A stretch of DNA of 64,000 nt from Sporomusa acidovorans (GTDB lineage: Bacteria > Bacillota > Negativicutes > Sporomusales > Sporomusaceae), in NCBI RefSeq assembly GCF_002257695.2, contig NZ_CP155571.1; one strand, written 5' to 3'. This document shows positions 25,186-33,604 of the stretch, one piece after another. Numbering within the stretch: position 1 is the first letter of the stretch; each line of letters starts with the position of its first letter. A model generated the notes under the pieces. That model was given only the letters and a program-made list of their open reading frames with translations, made no database searches and had not been told where the DNA came from. The position numbers and the translations under genes are program-made.

Positions 25186-26805
25186 TTGGTGCTGATTCCC
25201 AGAAATAGAAATGCAATGCCTATGCTAGCTATTGGTGTCATACTGCTACTAATGATTGCCGGAGTATTCGTCAATTACCTAAGCTACCAGTACCGAGTAG
25301 TGGTGGCAGGCGAACGGGAGCGTCTGTCCGTAACTGTTGATTACCTCGATACATATTTTAATGCCAAATTGGTAGGACTTAATTTGTTAGCAGCTTATCC
25401 TACCGTGCGCAGCTTTAATGTTGAACGGCTGCAGCCGGCTTTGCTGACGGCCGCCAAGGCATTAGATGTTGTAAATATTTCGTTATATGATCAGGATGGT
25501 CGATTAATTAGCGATTGCTACGCAGGGTCTGAAGCGGATAAGTATGTATTTGATCAGCCGTTTTTTAAGGAGAACTGCCGGGCAGTCTTAGCAGGGTATT
25601 CTAATATTTCTGACCGGATAGCCGGCAATAGCGTGGAAGATGCGTATGTAAGTTTGCAGGTTCCCGTGGTTGATAAAGAAAACGTGATTGGCGTACTGGC
25701 AGCCTATATTCCTATTAATGAAGTAGCGTTAGCAGTCCTGCGTGAAAGTATGCCGGATCAGCAATATATTGTTGTTGTGGATGGGAACAGACAATTTATT
25801 TATCATCCCCGGATAAACGAATTTTTTCCCGAAAATTCGTTTTTTAAGGAACAGGCAAACAAATTGTTTTTAGACAGAACAGGTATTGTTGATACTCGTT
25901 CACCCTTGGGGGATATAGATAAAATACTGGTTTATAGTAGTTTGCATAATACCAATTGGCGGGTAGCAATCGTTATACCCAAGTATATCTTGTATGCCAG
26001 AGTTTTGAGCAAATCGCTGAGTGATGCCAAAAGTTTTCTTTGGTTAACTGTGTGTCTGGGACTCGTATACGGTTTTTGGCGGCAGGCCAGAAGACATGAA
26101 CGTGAGCGCGAGCAGCTAAAACTGGAGCGAATGACTTGCGTCAATCAGCTAGCCGCAGGAATTGCCCATGAAATACGAAACCCCCTTACTTCAATAAAGG
26201 GATTCATTCAACTCATGGCACGCCATAGTGATAGGCCGATGTCGTCGGAACATCTTGAGATCATTATTTCCGAGATTGCAAGAATTGATAGTTTGATTAG
26301 TGAATTTCAGGTATTGGCAAGGCCGGTGAAAGAACCGTCACTGGAAAAAATCGATGTATGCAAGTTATTACATGATGTCCTGCTCTTAATGAGGGGGCAA
26401 ATCCATAACAAAAGCATAATGTTAAACCTCGAGCTGCCAACGGAAGCAGGTTTTGTTTTTGGTGATATATCCCAACTTAAACAGGTTTTTATCAATCTTA
26501 TCAAAAATGCCATAGAGGCAGTAGCGATTGGCGGTAATGTTACTGTTGCCTTAGGTCACCAGGAGGGTAAACTGGTCGTAACTATCGAGGATAATGGCAG
26601 GGGAATCTCGCCGGAAATTATTGAAAAACTTGGCACACCCTTTTTCACTACCAAAGCAAACGGAACCGGACTCGGTCTGTCAGTATGTTATAGTATAGTG
26701 CAAAACCATGGCGGAAAAATACTTGTTTCCAGTCTTGTAGACAAAAAAACCGTTTTTTCGGTTATACTGCCTGCATTTGAGGATGACCGGTCAGTTAGTG
26801 TATAA
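25186..26805 (+). CDS. Sensor histidine kinase (dCache, HisKA, HATPase_c)
   Basis: 539 residues. TM1 (about 13-31), an extracytoplasmic dCache-like sensor (about 40-270), TM2 (about 283-300), then HisKA with the H-box AAGIAHEIRNPLTSIKGF (His about 328), an HATPase with N-box INLIKNAIEA, G1 DNGRGIS and G2 GTGLGLSV. The H-box wording is close to sporulation kinases of the KinA/KinE type. No response regulator is adjacent, which also fits a phosphorelay kinase. The start is TTG 25186 or GTG 25189; both are non-ATG. It overlaps the next gene by 1 nt if niaR starts at 26805. Confidence 0.9.
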   Translation: MVLIPRNRNAMPMLAIGVILLLMIAGVFVNYLSYQYRVVVAGERERLSVTVDYLDTYFNAKLVGLNLLAAYPTVRSFNVERLQPALLTAAKALDVVNISLYDQDGRLISDCYAGSEADKYVFDQPFFKENCRAVLAGYSNISDRIAGNSVEDAYVSLQVPVVDKENVIGVLAAYIPINEVALAVLRESMPDQQYIVVVDGNRQFIYHPRINEFFPENSFFKEQANKLFLDRTGIVDTRSPLGDIDKILVYSSLHNTNWRVAIVIPKYILYARVLSKSLSDAKSFLWLTVCLGLVYGFWRQARRHEREREQLKLERMTCVNQLAAGIAHEIRNPLTSIKGFIQLMARHSDRPMSSEHLEIIISEIARIDSLISEFQVLARPVKEPSLEKIDVCKLLHDVLLLMRGQIHNKSIMLNLELPTEAGFVFGDISQLKQVFINLIKNAIEAVAIGGNVTVALGHQEGKLVVTIEDNGRGISPEIIEKLGTPFFTTKANGTGLGLSVCYSIVQNHGGKILVSSLVDKKTVFSVILPAFEDDRSVSV

Positions 26806-26852
26806 TGAATTTGAACAAGGTGCTGAGAGAAAAAAGGAGCGTGTTTTCAGTT

Positions 26853-27368
26853 ATGGAGGCAAAAGTGCGTCGTGACAAAATTGCCGGTTTGTTGCAGCAA
26901 AGTAAGCAGCCAATAACGGGAACGTCATTAGCAAAAAAATTAGGAGTGAGCCGACAGGTAATTGTTGGTGATATCGCTATTTTGCGAGCTGCCGGCGCTG
27001 ATATTTATGCTACTCCCCAGGGCTATGTAATTTTGCAGGCTGCGGCTCCGGCAACCGTGCGGGTAAAATTAGCCTGCCGCCATGATAGTAAACGCATGGA
27101 AGAGGAGCTTGCCACCATTATTGATAATGGCGGCCGGGTACTGGACGTTAGTGTTGAGCATCCGGTATATGGCGAGATTAAGGCGACCTTGATGCTGTCT
27201 TCTCGCAGGGACCTGGCTGAATTTTTACAAAAATCGGCAGAGAGTGGGGCGGCACCGCTTTCCCTTGTTACCGGTGGTGTCCATTTACATACTGTGGAAG
27301 CTGCGTCAACTGAAGTTTTAGATAAGATAGCTGCCGAACTTAAAACACTGGGGATACTGTTCGAGTAA
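26853..27368 (+). CDS. niaR: Niacin-responsive transcriptional repressor NiaR
   Basis: 172 residues from ATG 26853 (an in-frame ATG at 26805 overlapping the kinase stop would add 16). An N-terminal HTH_11 domain (ITGTSLAKKLGVSRQVIVGDI) and a C-terminal 3H domain with three conserved His, in LACRHDS, VEHPVYGE and GGVHLHT, that bind metal and ligand. NiaR represses NAD salvage and niacin uptake genes. The niacin permease gene is 300 bp downstream. Domain layout and length match Bacillus NiaR (YrxA). Confidence 0.9.
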   Translation: MEAKVRRDKIAGLLQQSKQPITGTSLAKKLGVSRQVIVGDIAILRAAGADIYATPQGYVILQAAAPATVRVKLACRHDSKRMEEELATIIDNGGRVLDVSVEHPVYGEIKATLMLSSRRDLAEFLQKSAESGAAPLSLVTGGVHLHTVEAASTEVLDKIAAELKTLGILFE

Positions 27369-27372
27369 AATG

Positions 27373-27405
27373 CTGCTGGCTTACAGTGAGCCGGCAGTTT
27401 CTTTA
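27373..27405 (+). terminator. Terminator directly after niaR
   Basis: CTGCTGGCT / AGCCGGCAG stem (one G-T) with TTACAGTG-region loop, then TTTCTTTATT. Confidence 0.7.
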
Positions 27406-27464
27406 TTAACAAGGCCCGGACATCCTTAAAGTATAAAAAGTGCTGCTTAACATTGTAGAAGTTT

Positions 27465-27493
27465 AAGACTTGGTACAAGCCAAGTCTTTTTTT
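27465..27493 (+). terminator. Second terminator in the niaR-niaP gap
   Basis: Perfect AAGACTTGG / CCAAGTCTT stem, loop TACAAG, then T7. Makes niaP transcriptionally independent of niaR. Confidence 0.85.
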
Positions 27494-27599
27494 CGTTTAG
27501 CGTTCAAACAGCAGACTAGGTAAAAGTTGGCAAGTGTTAATTCGGCAATAGGCAATACAATAATAACATATTTATTGAAACGCCGAATAGAAAAAGGGG

Positions 27600-27628
27600 T
27601 TGCCATTTTGCGGCAAGGTCGATATAAT
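27600..27628 (+). promoter_or_regulatory. niaP promoter
   Basis: TTGCCA, 17-bp spacer, TATAAT; predicted start near 27635. Confidence 0.7.
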
Positions 27629-27630
27629 AG

Positions 27631-27652
27631 TGACAAGACAGCTGTAAAGACA
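27631..27652. promoter_or_regulatory. Candidate NiaR operator at the niaP transcription start
   Basis: TGACAAGACAGCTGTAAAGA (then CA) covers the predicted start. It contains the palindrome ACAGCTGT and two spaced GACA units (AAGACA, AAAGACA), resembling the GACA/TGTC-rich sites of Firmicute NiaR. Assigned by position and composition only. Confidence 0.4.
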
Positions 27653-27668
27653 ACAGGAGGGAGAAAGA

Positions 27669-29003
27669 TTGGACATTATCAGACGGTTGGAGCAAATCCC
27701 GGTAAGCCGCTTTCACTATAAGTTACTGGTTTTAACCGGACTTGGCTGGTTGTTTGACGCTATGGACACCGGAATTATTGCCTTTGTGCTGCCGGTGTTG
27801 GCTAAGGAGTGGGGGCTGTCAACGGCCCAAATGGGGTTTATTGGCAGTATTGGCCTGCTGGGAATGGCTGTTGGCGCTGTTGCGGGAGGCCTGGCTGCCG
27901 ATAAATTCGGCCGTAAAGCAGTGTTTAGCATTACCTTGATACTGTATAGTATTGCCACAGGGCTTTGCGGATTAGCCTGGAATTATGAATCCTTACTTTT
28001 ATTTAGATTTTTGGTAGGCTTTGGTTTAGGCGGCGAACTGCCGGTAGCAGCGACCCTTATGACAGAATATTCACCGCCTGCCAGCCGTGGCCGGTTTATC
28101 GTTTTGCTGGAAAGTTTCTGGGGAGTTGGCTGGCTGGCGGCAGCCTTGATTTCTTATCTTGTCATTCCTTATTTGGGTTGGCAAATGGCGTTCTTTATAG
28201 GTGCCTTGCCGGCCTTGTATGTATTTTTTATCAGACTGGGCGTTCCCGAATCCATCCGTTATCTGACTGACAAGGGGAGACAGGCCGAAGCAATTGAAAT
28301 CGTAGCAAAATTGGAGCGCTTGGCCGGAGTTGATTCAAGTGCCCAGCCTGCGGCTACAAGCAATGTTGAGTTTTCCGATTCTTCCGGGAATAAAATCGCC
28401 TTTAAAGAATTATGGACATCCCGCTTCGCCAAACGGACGATTATTCTTTGGATCATCTGGTTCGGTATTGTCTATTCGTATTATGGCATATTCACCTGGC
28501 TGCCTTCCCTGATGGTTCAGCAAGGGCATACGGTGATCAAAACTTTTGAATATGTACTCATCATGACGCTGGCACAATTGCCGGGATATTTCAGTGCTGC
28601 CTATCTGATTGACCGTATTGGCCGGAAGGCGACACTGGCAGGTTATTTGGCGTTAAGTGCTGTTAGTGCTTATTTCTTTGGTCAGGGTGGCAGCCCCCAG
28701 AGTATTCTGGTCTGGGGCAGCCTGATGTCTTTCTTCAATCTTGGTGCCTGGGGTGTGGTATATACCTACACACCTGAACTCTATCCTACGCGGATACGGG
28801 CATTTGGTTCCGGTTGGGCGGCAGCGGTTGGACGTTTCGGCGGTATATTGGCGCCAACGATTGTTGGGTACATGATTAGCGGCCCACAGGGCCTTATGCA
28901 TGTCTTTACTATGTTTACCGGCGTTATGCTGCTGGTTGCTGTGGCTGTGTGGCTGTTTGGCGAGGAGACTAAAGGCAAGGCACTTGATGAAATAAGCCGA
29001 TAA
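27669..29003 (+). CDS. niaP: NiaP-type niacin MFS transporter
   Basis: 444 residues, 12 membrane helices. LTGLGWLFDAMDTGIIAF, RFLVGFGLGGELPVAATL, ESFWGVGWLAAALISY and FNLGAWGVVYTYTPELYPT closely follow the Bacillus niacin permease NiaP (YceI). The start is TTG with GGAGGGA upstream. Clustered with niaR, under its own promoter with a putative operator, consistent with niacin-repressed uptake. A more general metabolite:H+ symporter is the alternative. Confidence 0.85.
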   Translation: MDIIRRLEQIPVSRFHYKLLVLTGLGWLFDAMDTGIIAFVLPVLAKEWGLSTAQMGFIGSIGLLGMAVGAVAGGLAADKFGRKAVFSITLILYSIATGLCGLAWNYESLLLFRFLVGFGLGGELPVAATLMTEYSPPASRGRFIVLLESFWGVGWLAAALISYLVIPYLGWQMAFFIGALPALYVFFIRLGVPESIRYLTDKGRQAEAIEIVAKLERLAGVDSSAQPAATSNVEFSDSSGNKIAFKELWTSRFAKRTIILWIIWFGIVYSYYGIFTWLPSLMVQQGHTVIKTFEYVLIMTLAQLPGYFSAAYLIDRIGRKATLAGYLALSAVSAYFFGQGGSPQSILVWGSLMSFFNLGAWGVVYTYTPELYPTRIRAFGSGWAAAVGRFGGILAPTIVGYMISGPQGLMHVFTMFTGVMLLVAVAVWLFGEETKGKALDEISR

Positions 29004-29004
29004 A

Positions 29005-29040
29005 AAACTAGGGCGGACAATCCGCCCTAGTTTTGTTTTA
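29005..29040 (+). terminator. Terminator after niaP
   Basis: Perfect 13-bp stem AAACTAGGGCGGA / TCCGCCCTAGTTT with loop CAA, then TGTTTTA. Confidence 0.9.
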
Positions 29041-29157
29041 TCAAAGGCTTTTTAAAGGTCAGCATGCTTCCTGTCGGCAGCACCCTGTTTTCTTTGCCAG
29101 TTTGGCCAGGTCATGATATAATTTGATACAGAATGATTGTTGGAGGGAATGCAGTTC

Positions 29158-29544
29158 ATGATGACGTTAAGCCTGCTAATTGGAGCTATTGCCGCCTATT
29201 GGGTATATAATGATGCGCGGGGACGCGGTCACGACTTGGGAACAGCATTATTGTGGTCGGTTGGCACAATCGCTGCTTTGATCATTTTTTTACCTCTTTA
29301 TCTTCTTTTTGGGCGCAAAACACCAGTCAAATCCCGCACCCGCGAAGATTTTATTGATGTCGAGGCAACGCCGGTAGAAGATAGTATTCAATGCACTATG
29401 TGTGGTGGTAAGGTAAAAGAGGATTTTAAAATTTGTCCGTACTGTGGATTTACGCTAAAGCCGACATGTTCGTCGTGCGGCAAAGAGCTTAATCGCGAAT
29501 GGCGAGTTTGTCCCTATTGTCAAACTCCTGCTGAACACAAATAA
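29158..29544 (+). CDS. Membrane-anchored double zinc-ribbon protein
   Basis: 128 residues. Two hydrophobic helices (about 3-18 and 35-52) form a PLDc_N-like membrane anchor (AAYWVYNDARGRG), and the C-terminal half has two zinc ribbons, CTMCGG...CPYCG and CSSCGK...CPYC. ATG 29158 was chosen because GGAGGGA lies about 9 nt upstream; earlier in-frame TTG/ATG codons overlap that site. The function is unknown; such proteins often act as membrane adaptors. Confidence 0.8.
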   Translation: MMTLSLLIGAIAAYWVYNDARGRGHDLGTALLWSVGTIAALIIFLPLYLLFGRKTPVKSRTREDFIDVEATPVEDSIQCTMCGGKVKEDFKICPYCGFTLKPTCSSCGKELNREWRVCPYCQTPAEHK

Positions 29545-29570
29545 AGTCCGCGCTATTATACGCGACTGCG

Positions 29571-29762
29571 TTATAGTCGAACGATGGTTACTGGATGAGC
29601 CTGTTGTAGCAACTTGCCTTCAGCAGAAATTTCTACAATATAGGCGGGACTAACGTCAGGTTCATCATCCATGGGAAGTTCAAAAATGTAATTCGATTCT
29701 CGTTTTCTTCTCACCTGATTAAGATGGGATAAAGGATTCGAAGAGATAATATCAATAGGCAT
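29571..29762 (-). CDS. Small conserved-looking hypothetical protein
   Basis: 63 residues, no membrane segment and no recognised domain. It has a GAGG site 9 nt before ATG 29762 and a good upstream promoter on the minus strand (29796-29824), so it is probably expressed. The sequence has an acidic patch MDDEPDVSP followed by an AYIVEISAEGKLL strand-like segment. An ATG 15 nt further upstream is possible. Confidence 0.55.
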   Translation of the reverse strand: MPIDIISSNPLSHLNQVRRKRESNYIFELPMDDEPDVSPAYIVEISAEGKLLQQAHPVTIVRL

Positions 29763-29795
29763 AGGAATGTACCTCATAAGTTATTCTTTATTACT

Positions 29796-29824
29796 ACTAT
29801 GCTATGATTAGCAAGATATGTCAA
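29796..29824 (-). promoter_or_regulatory. Promoter of the small minus-strand gene
   Basis: On the minus strand TTGACA, 17-bp spacer, CATAGT, about 35 bp upstream of the start codon. Confidence 0.55.
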
Positions 29825-29914
29825 TATATAGTTTACTATAAACGGCAATTAACTCTTAAAAAAATAACTAAATGTTTTACAATAAAATCACAATAAAATC
29901 TATACGCAACCCAC

Positions 29915-29943
29915 TTGCGTTGCTATGTTATGTATGCTATAAT
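29915..29943 (+). promoter_or_regulatory. Promoter of tRNA-Arg
   Basis: TTGCGT, 17-bp spacer, TATAAT, about 60 bp before the tRNA. Confidence 0.7.
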
Positions 29944-30004
29944 TCTTTGAGTGAGGCGAAGACAATATATTGTCTGTGCGCTCATAATTTTAACCGTAGC
30001 TATT

Positions 30005-30079
30005 GCGCCCGTAGCTCAGGGGATAGAGCACCGGCCTCCGGAGCCGGGTGCGCAGGTTCGATTCCTGCCGGGCGCACCA
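30005..30079 (+). tRNA. tRNA-Arg (CCG)
   Basis: 75-nt cloverleaf with encoded CCA. Acceptor GCGCCCG pairs with CGGGCGC; anticodon stem CCGGC/GCCGG with CCG at 30038-30040; T arm GCAGGTTCGATTCCTGC. It marks the left border of the AT-rich accessory region. Confidence 0.96.
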
Positions 30080-30089
30080 TAGAGAAATT

Positions 30090-30123
30090 AAGCCTTCTAG
30101 CGGTTTTGCTAGAAGGCTTTTTT
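30090..30123 (+). terminator. Terminator after tRNA-Arg
   Basis: Perfect 12-bp stem AAGCCTTCTAGC / GCTAGAAGGCTT followed by TTTT. Confidence 0.9.
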
Positions 30124-30662
30124 CGTAAAAAACTGCTTATACACTGCTTGTTTTGGAAAAAGTGATGATATTAGATATTAAAAGTTTTACTTTTTAAGAC
30201 AACCCAAATATGGCGTACCTATTATAATATGTTTCAGATTATTCACTTTGAGTACGTTATGATGATAGAGCGGGAATCCTCGGAATAGCAAGGGTTTGAA
30301 GGTTGAGAGCAATTTCAAATGTGTGTTTTTATGTTCTCATAGACGTAGTAATTGGGGCGAACGTATGTTAAGGGTCGAAACCTCCTATACTTTTACACGA
30401 AATATAGGGACACACATTAAGTGAGTATTAGAATTTTATTGTCAAGCTTATCTCGAAGAGAAAAGCATCATCAGGAATGACAAAAAAATAAAAACCCTGC
30501 CAATTTGTAATATTTGGCAGGGTTTATTATCATATTTAGGGAATAAACGGTATATGTGTCTATATATGATTCACCAATCCGGTATCGTATCTTTAAAATT
30601 GAAAAAGGGAAAAAACATAGTCTCTTAGTGTGCAATATGACTTGCTGTTAAGGAGGATAAAA
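30124..30662. other. AT-rich gap with no recognised gene
   Basis: 540 bp between tRNA-Arg and the Abi-like gene without an intact frame. It contains one strong terminator-like hairpin at 30492-30525 (AAACCCTGCCAA / TTGGCAGGGTTT, then ATTAT). Composition changes to AT-rich here, consistent with the edge of acquired DNA. No copy of the tRNA 3' end (att repeat) was found downstream. Confidence 0.5.
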
Positions 30663-31495
30663 ATGTCTCAGAAATTTTCCGTTAGAAATGTTATACAAAA
30701 GAAATATATATTCAAATTGAAAGCGTTGACACAGCTCTATGTAACAGAGTATGGAATGTATTTTTTACTAATAACAATTATCTTCTTAAGTCTGTAAATT
30801 GTGATGGCCACAATAGTATAATAGAAAATTTGTTGGATGCTTTTGGACATACTTTTGAATATCCAGATGGTATGTTTGATCGAGAAAAAAATATGAAGAA
30901 ATTAAAAGAGATTTTTTCAAAAAATGATTGGTTTTTTGTATATGATTTTATTGAAAAGTATCTGGATTTGGAATCAGAATCAAGTAAAATAACTGCAAAT
31001 GATTTAGCTAAAGAAATAAACCGCATATTGGAAGAGGAAAAATCGGGATATAGGATTATAAAGAGGTTGGTTGTGCCAATAACTAATGAGCAAGAACTGA
31101 AATCACTACATAAGGCAACTAAAACTAAATATGATGCTGTGAATGTGCATATGAATAAAGCACTTTTACTTTATTCTAGACGTAAGAATCCAGACTATGA
31201 GAATTCTATAAAAGAATCAATAAGTACAATTGAAGCTCTATGTTGTATCATAACGGAAAAGAATAAAGCATCTTTAGGTGACGCCTTAAAAAAAATAGAT
31301 GATAGGGGATTAGGTTTACATAAAGCATTGAAATCTGCAATTAACCAACTATATGGATATACTTCAGATGAAAATGGAATAAGGCATGCTGGAATTGATT
31401 TTAAAGGTGCATTTTCTGAGGATGCAAAATATATGTTAGTTTCCTGTTCGGTATTTGTGAATTATATAATCGAAAAATGGGAGAAAAACATTTAG
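30663..31495 (+). pseudogene. AbiJ_NTD4/HEPN-like abortive infection protein, broken by a -1 frameshift
   Basis: The ATG at 30663 has an excellent AAGGAGG site. The first 13 or so codons (MSQKFSVRNVIQK) run in one frame, then the match jumps by one base near 30697-30704, after which EIYIQIESVDTALCNRVWNVFF and the rest of the protein continue open to 31495. The N-terminal part is typical of AbiJ N-terminal domain proteins; the C-terminal third ends with NGIRHAG, an R-x-H HEPN-like motif. One A appears to be missing from the A-rich run. This could be a real mutation, a sequencing error or programmed slippage. Codon use is AT-rich, unlike core genes. Confidence 0.75.
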
Positions 31496-31847
31496 ATGAA
31501 TCGTTGAGTATATCGGGTTTCTGGTATAAACATACCAGAAACAGTAATAACACTATTATTTTGAAAAGCTTAATTGGTGGCTTAAAAAATGAATTCCGCA
31601 AAATGGTGCGGGATTTTATGAGAACAGGTGATACAAGACACGAATCTCGTGTCTTTGGATTTGAAAATATACCCAAGAGGTTCGCCGTTTCGGTTTTAAT
31701 CTTAGAATTTTATGTAAGGAACTACTTAAATACTACCAACATACAATTGTTGAAAAGAGATGATTAAAATATTAGATTGAAAGGTGATAAAGGCTGTGAA
31801 AGTAGGCATATTGATGATGGGATTTTTTTGTAAATACATTTAACGCT

Positions 31848-32084
31848 ATGGTTAAAAATAAGGATTATTTTATCGGTAAGTGGCAGGAGCAGTTAGAGAG
31901 CGATAATGTTTTGGTAAGGTATAAAGCGAAGCAGTTTATTGGAATAATGAGTCGGACTGAGCTATTAACGGAGTTTGACATAAATTTATATTCTACGCTA
32001 GTGGAGAAGGTGACAGTGCATAATGGCGCCAAATTGATGGTAAGTTTGCTTGATGGTACGGATGTTGAGTGTATAATTGAATAG
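31848..32084 (+). pseudogene. C-terminal remnant of a serine site-specific recombinase
   Basis: 78 codons whose end, LYSTLVEKVTVHNGAKLMVSLLDGT, resembles the extreme C terminus of large serine recombinases, including the usual Val-Glu-Lys-Val-x-Val-His strand. No resolvase catalytic domain is upstream and no ribosome-binding site precedes it. It indicates a decayed integrative element between tRNA-Arg and the marR gene. Confidence 0.55.
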
Positions 32085-32148
32085 GAGTAGAAAAACAGAA
32101 CCAAAGGTAATATTAATACTATGCTTAATACATAATTTTGTTTTCGTA

Positions 32149-32177
32149 TTGACAAGTATTGGTATATACTGTAGTAT
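32149..32177 (+). promoter_or_regulatory. marR promoter
   Basis: TTGACA, 17-bp spacer, TAGTAT; the MarR-type operator lies just after the predicted start. Confidence 0.6.
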
Positions 32178-32191
32178 TATTTATAATAATA

Positions 32192-32209
32192 TTAGTGTAT
32201 ATACACTAA
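32192..32209. promoter_or_regulatory. MarR-type operator copy 1
   Basis: Perfect 18-bp palindrome TTAGTGTATATACACTAA upstream of the marR gene. An identical copy precedes the next gene. Confidence 0.8.
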
Positions 32210-32228
32210 TAAATGCTATAGGAGTGCA

Positions 32229-32675
32229 ATGGTGAAACATGCCGATGGATACTACCCCAAAGCCCCTAGTCCTTGCATGTGTCTTAACATACGCAGGGCA
32301 TCTCGGGCAGTAACTGAATTTTATGAGAAGATTTTGGAGCCCAGCGGGCTTAAAGTTACTCAATATTCATTATTGCGTCATCTTGAGCAGGTAGAGCCGG
32401 TCAAAATTACTGAACTTGCCAAAGTCATGCGCATTGATCGTACTACTTTGAACCGGAATATGAAACCGCTTACTGAAGCTGGCCTGATTGAGATTAATTC
32501 AGGACAAGATCCCCGTTCGAGGGAAATTACTCTTACCAAGGCAGGCAAATTGGCATTGACAAATGCAACAGTATTATGGGATCAAGCGCAGGCCTCGCTA
32601 AAGGAATATTTGGGAGAGTGCGACAGCAGGCAATTTGATCATTTGATTTTTAAACTGGAAGCACTGATGCCGTAA
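32229..32675 (+). CDS. MarR family transcriptional regulator
   Basis: 148 residues, usual MarR length. The winged helix region LEQVEPVKITELAKVMRIDRTTLNRNMKPLTEAGLI is followed by the wing DPRSREITLTKAGK. An AGGAG site precedes the ATG. A Cys pair near the N terminus (CMCLNIRRASRAV) could sense redox or metal state; this is an inference. Two identical palindromes, before this gene and before the Fe-S protein gene, point to autoregulation and local control. Confidence 0.93.
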   Translation: MVKHADGYYPKAPSPCMCLNIRRASRAVTEFYEKILEPSGLKVTQYSLLRHLEQVEPVKITELAKVMRIDRTTLNRNMKPLTEAGLIEINSGQDPRSREITLTKAGKLALTNATVLWDQAQASLKEYLGECDSRQFDHLIFKLEALMP

Positions 32676-32776
32676 TTTTTTCGTTCTGAAAGAAAATATA
32701 AGGTTCGCTTTGATAAGGACGATATTGCCTTGCGATTTCTTCTAAATCTCGGAGTGAGCCGTGTTTTCTTTGAAAA

Positions 32777-32794
32777 TTAGTGTATATACACTAA
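32777..32794. promoter_or_regulatory. MarR-type operator copy 2
   Basis: The same 18-bp palindrome TTAGTGTATATACACTAA, 24 bp before the start of the Fe-S protein gene. Confidence 0.8.
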
Positions 32795-32817
32795 AAATTA
32801 TATAAGGAGTGCTGTCT

Positions 32818-33576
32818 ATGGAAGAACAAATTAGAAAGTATATTTTGGATTTAGGTGTGGATGATATTGGGTTTGCCTGTGCTCAGGACTATCACAGTCC
32901 TAAGTCCTATAAAATTACTAAGTTCTTGCCTGATGCAAAATCAATTATTGTACTGGCGTATAAGGTATTATCCAGCTGTGAAAGTCCCAGTACAAGTGCT
33001 GCTCAGAATGGGTATATGGACTTAGGCGTATTCTCCAGGTTTTCCAGTTATCAGATCTCACGTTTTCTGGAACGTAGATACAATGCCAAAGTTGCTACCA
33101 TCGCGATTTCCTATCCGTTTGAAATCCATGACGACCGCAAAGCAATTGCTGATTTTTCCCACCGACACGCGGCTGTAGCCGCCGGCTTGGGAGCTTTTGG
33201 TCGTCATAACCTGGTTATTCACCCTAAGTTTGGGACACGGGTTCAATTTACCAGTATCATTACTAATCTGGCGCTAAAGCCTTCACCCAAAAGTGAAGAT
33301 TTCTGTACTCACTGTAATCTGTGTGTGGAAAATTGTCCTGCCCGGGCATTAGACGAGGAAGGAAAAACCGATGTAATGAAATGCCTGGGAAATTCACTAC
33401 CCTATGGTCTGGTTGCTGATATTAAATTTGAAATGCAACGGCTAGGCAGTTCGCCGGCAGAACAACAGAAAATGCTTATGAGTGCACAATATGGCAGATT
33501 ACGGCAATCTGCGCATTTAGGAAACCAGTATATGTGTTTCAACTGCCTGAAAAGCTGTCCCATTGGATTGTCTTAG
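32818..33576 (+). CDS. 4Fe-4S epoxyqueuosine reductase-like (QueG/RdhA-type) protein
   Basis: 252 residues. The N-terminal half resembles the corrinoid-binding-like domain of QueG/reductive dehalogenases (LGVDDIGFACAQDY, then AAVAAGLGAFGRHNLVIHPKFGTRVQFTSI). A ferredoxin-like part follows with CTHCNLCVENCPARAL and a final CFNCLKSCP. It lacks the C-terminal HEAT domain of true QueG, so another reductase role is likely. ATG 32818 has AAGGAG 8 nt upstream. A MarR palindrome sits in its promoter. DUF1638 genes follow, a pairing often seen near corrinoid proteins. Confidence 0.8.
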   Translation: MEEQIRKYILDLGVDDIGFACAQDYHSPKSYKITKFLPDAKSIIVLAYKVLSSCESPSTSAAQNGYMDLGVFSRFSSYQISRFLERRYNAKVATIAISYPFEIHDDRKAIADFSHRHAAVAAGLGAFGRHNLVIHPKFGTRVQFTSIITNLALKPSPKSEDFCTHCNLCVENCPARALDEEGKTDVMKCLGNSLPYGLVADIKFEMQRLGSSPAEQQKMLMSAQYGRLRQSAHLGNQYMCFNCLKSCPIGLS

Positions 33577-33604
33577 CGGATAAACGACAGGAGGGCATCC
33601 TTTC

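Noticed and set aside
30005..30079. tRNA-Arg as the attachment site of the neighbouring island
   Set aside because: No duplicated 3' tRNA segment was found downstream, and the recombinase remnant is of the serine type, which usually does not target tRNA genes.
31477..31767. 96-codon frame overlapping the end of the Abi-like gene
   Set aside because: No ribosome-binding site at the start, overlap with the preceding gene, no recognisable domain and AT-biased composition; it may be a decayed fragment but I cannot support a gene.
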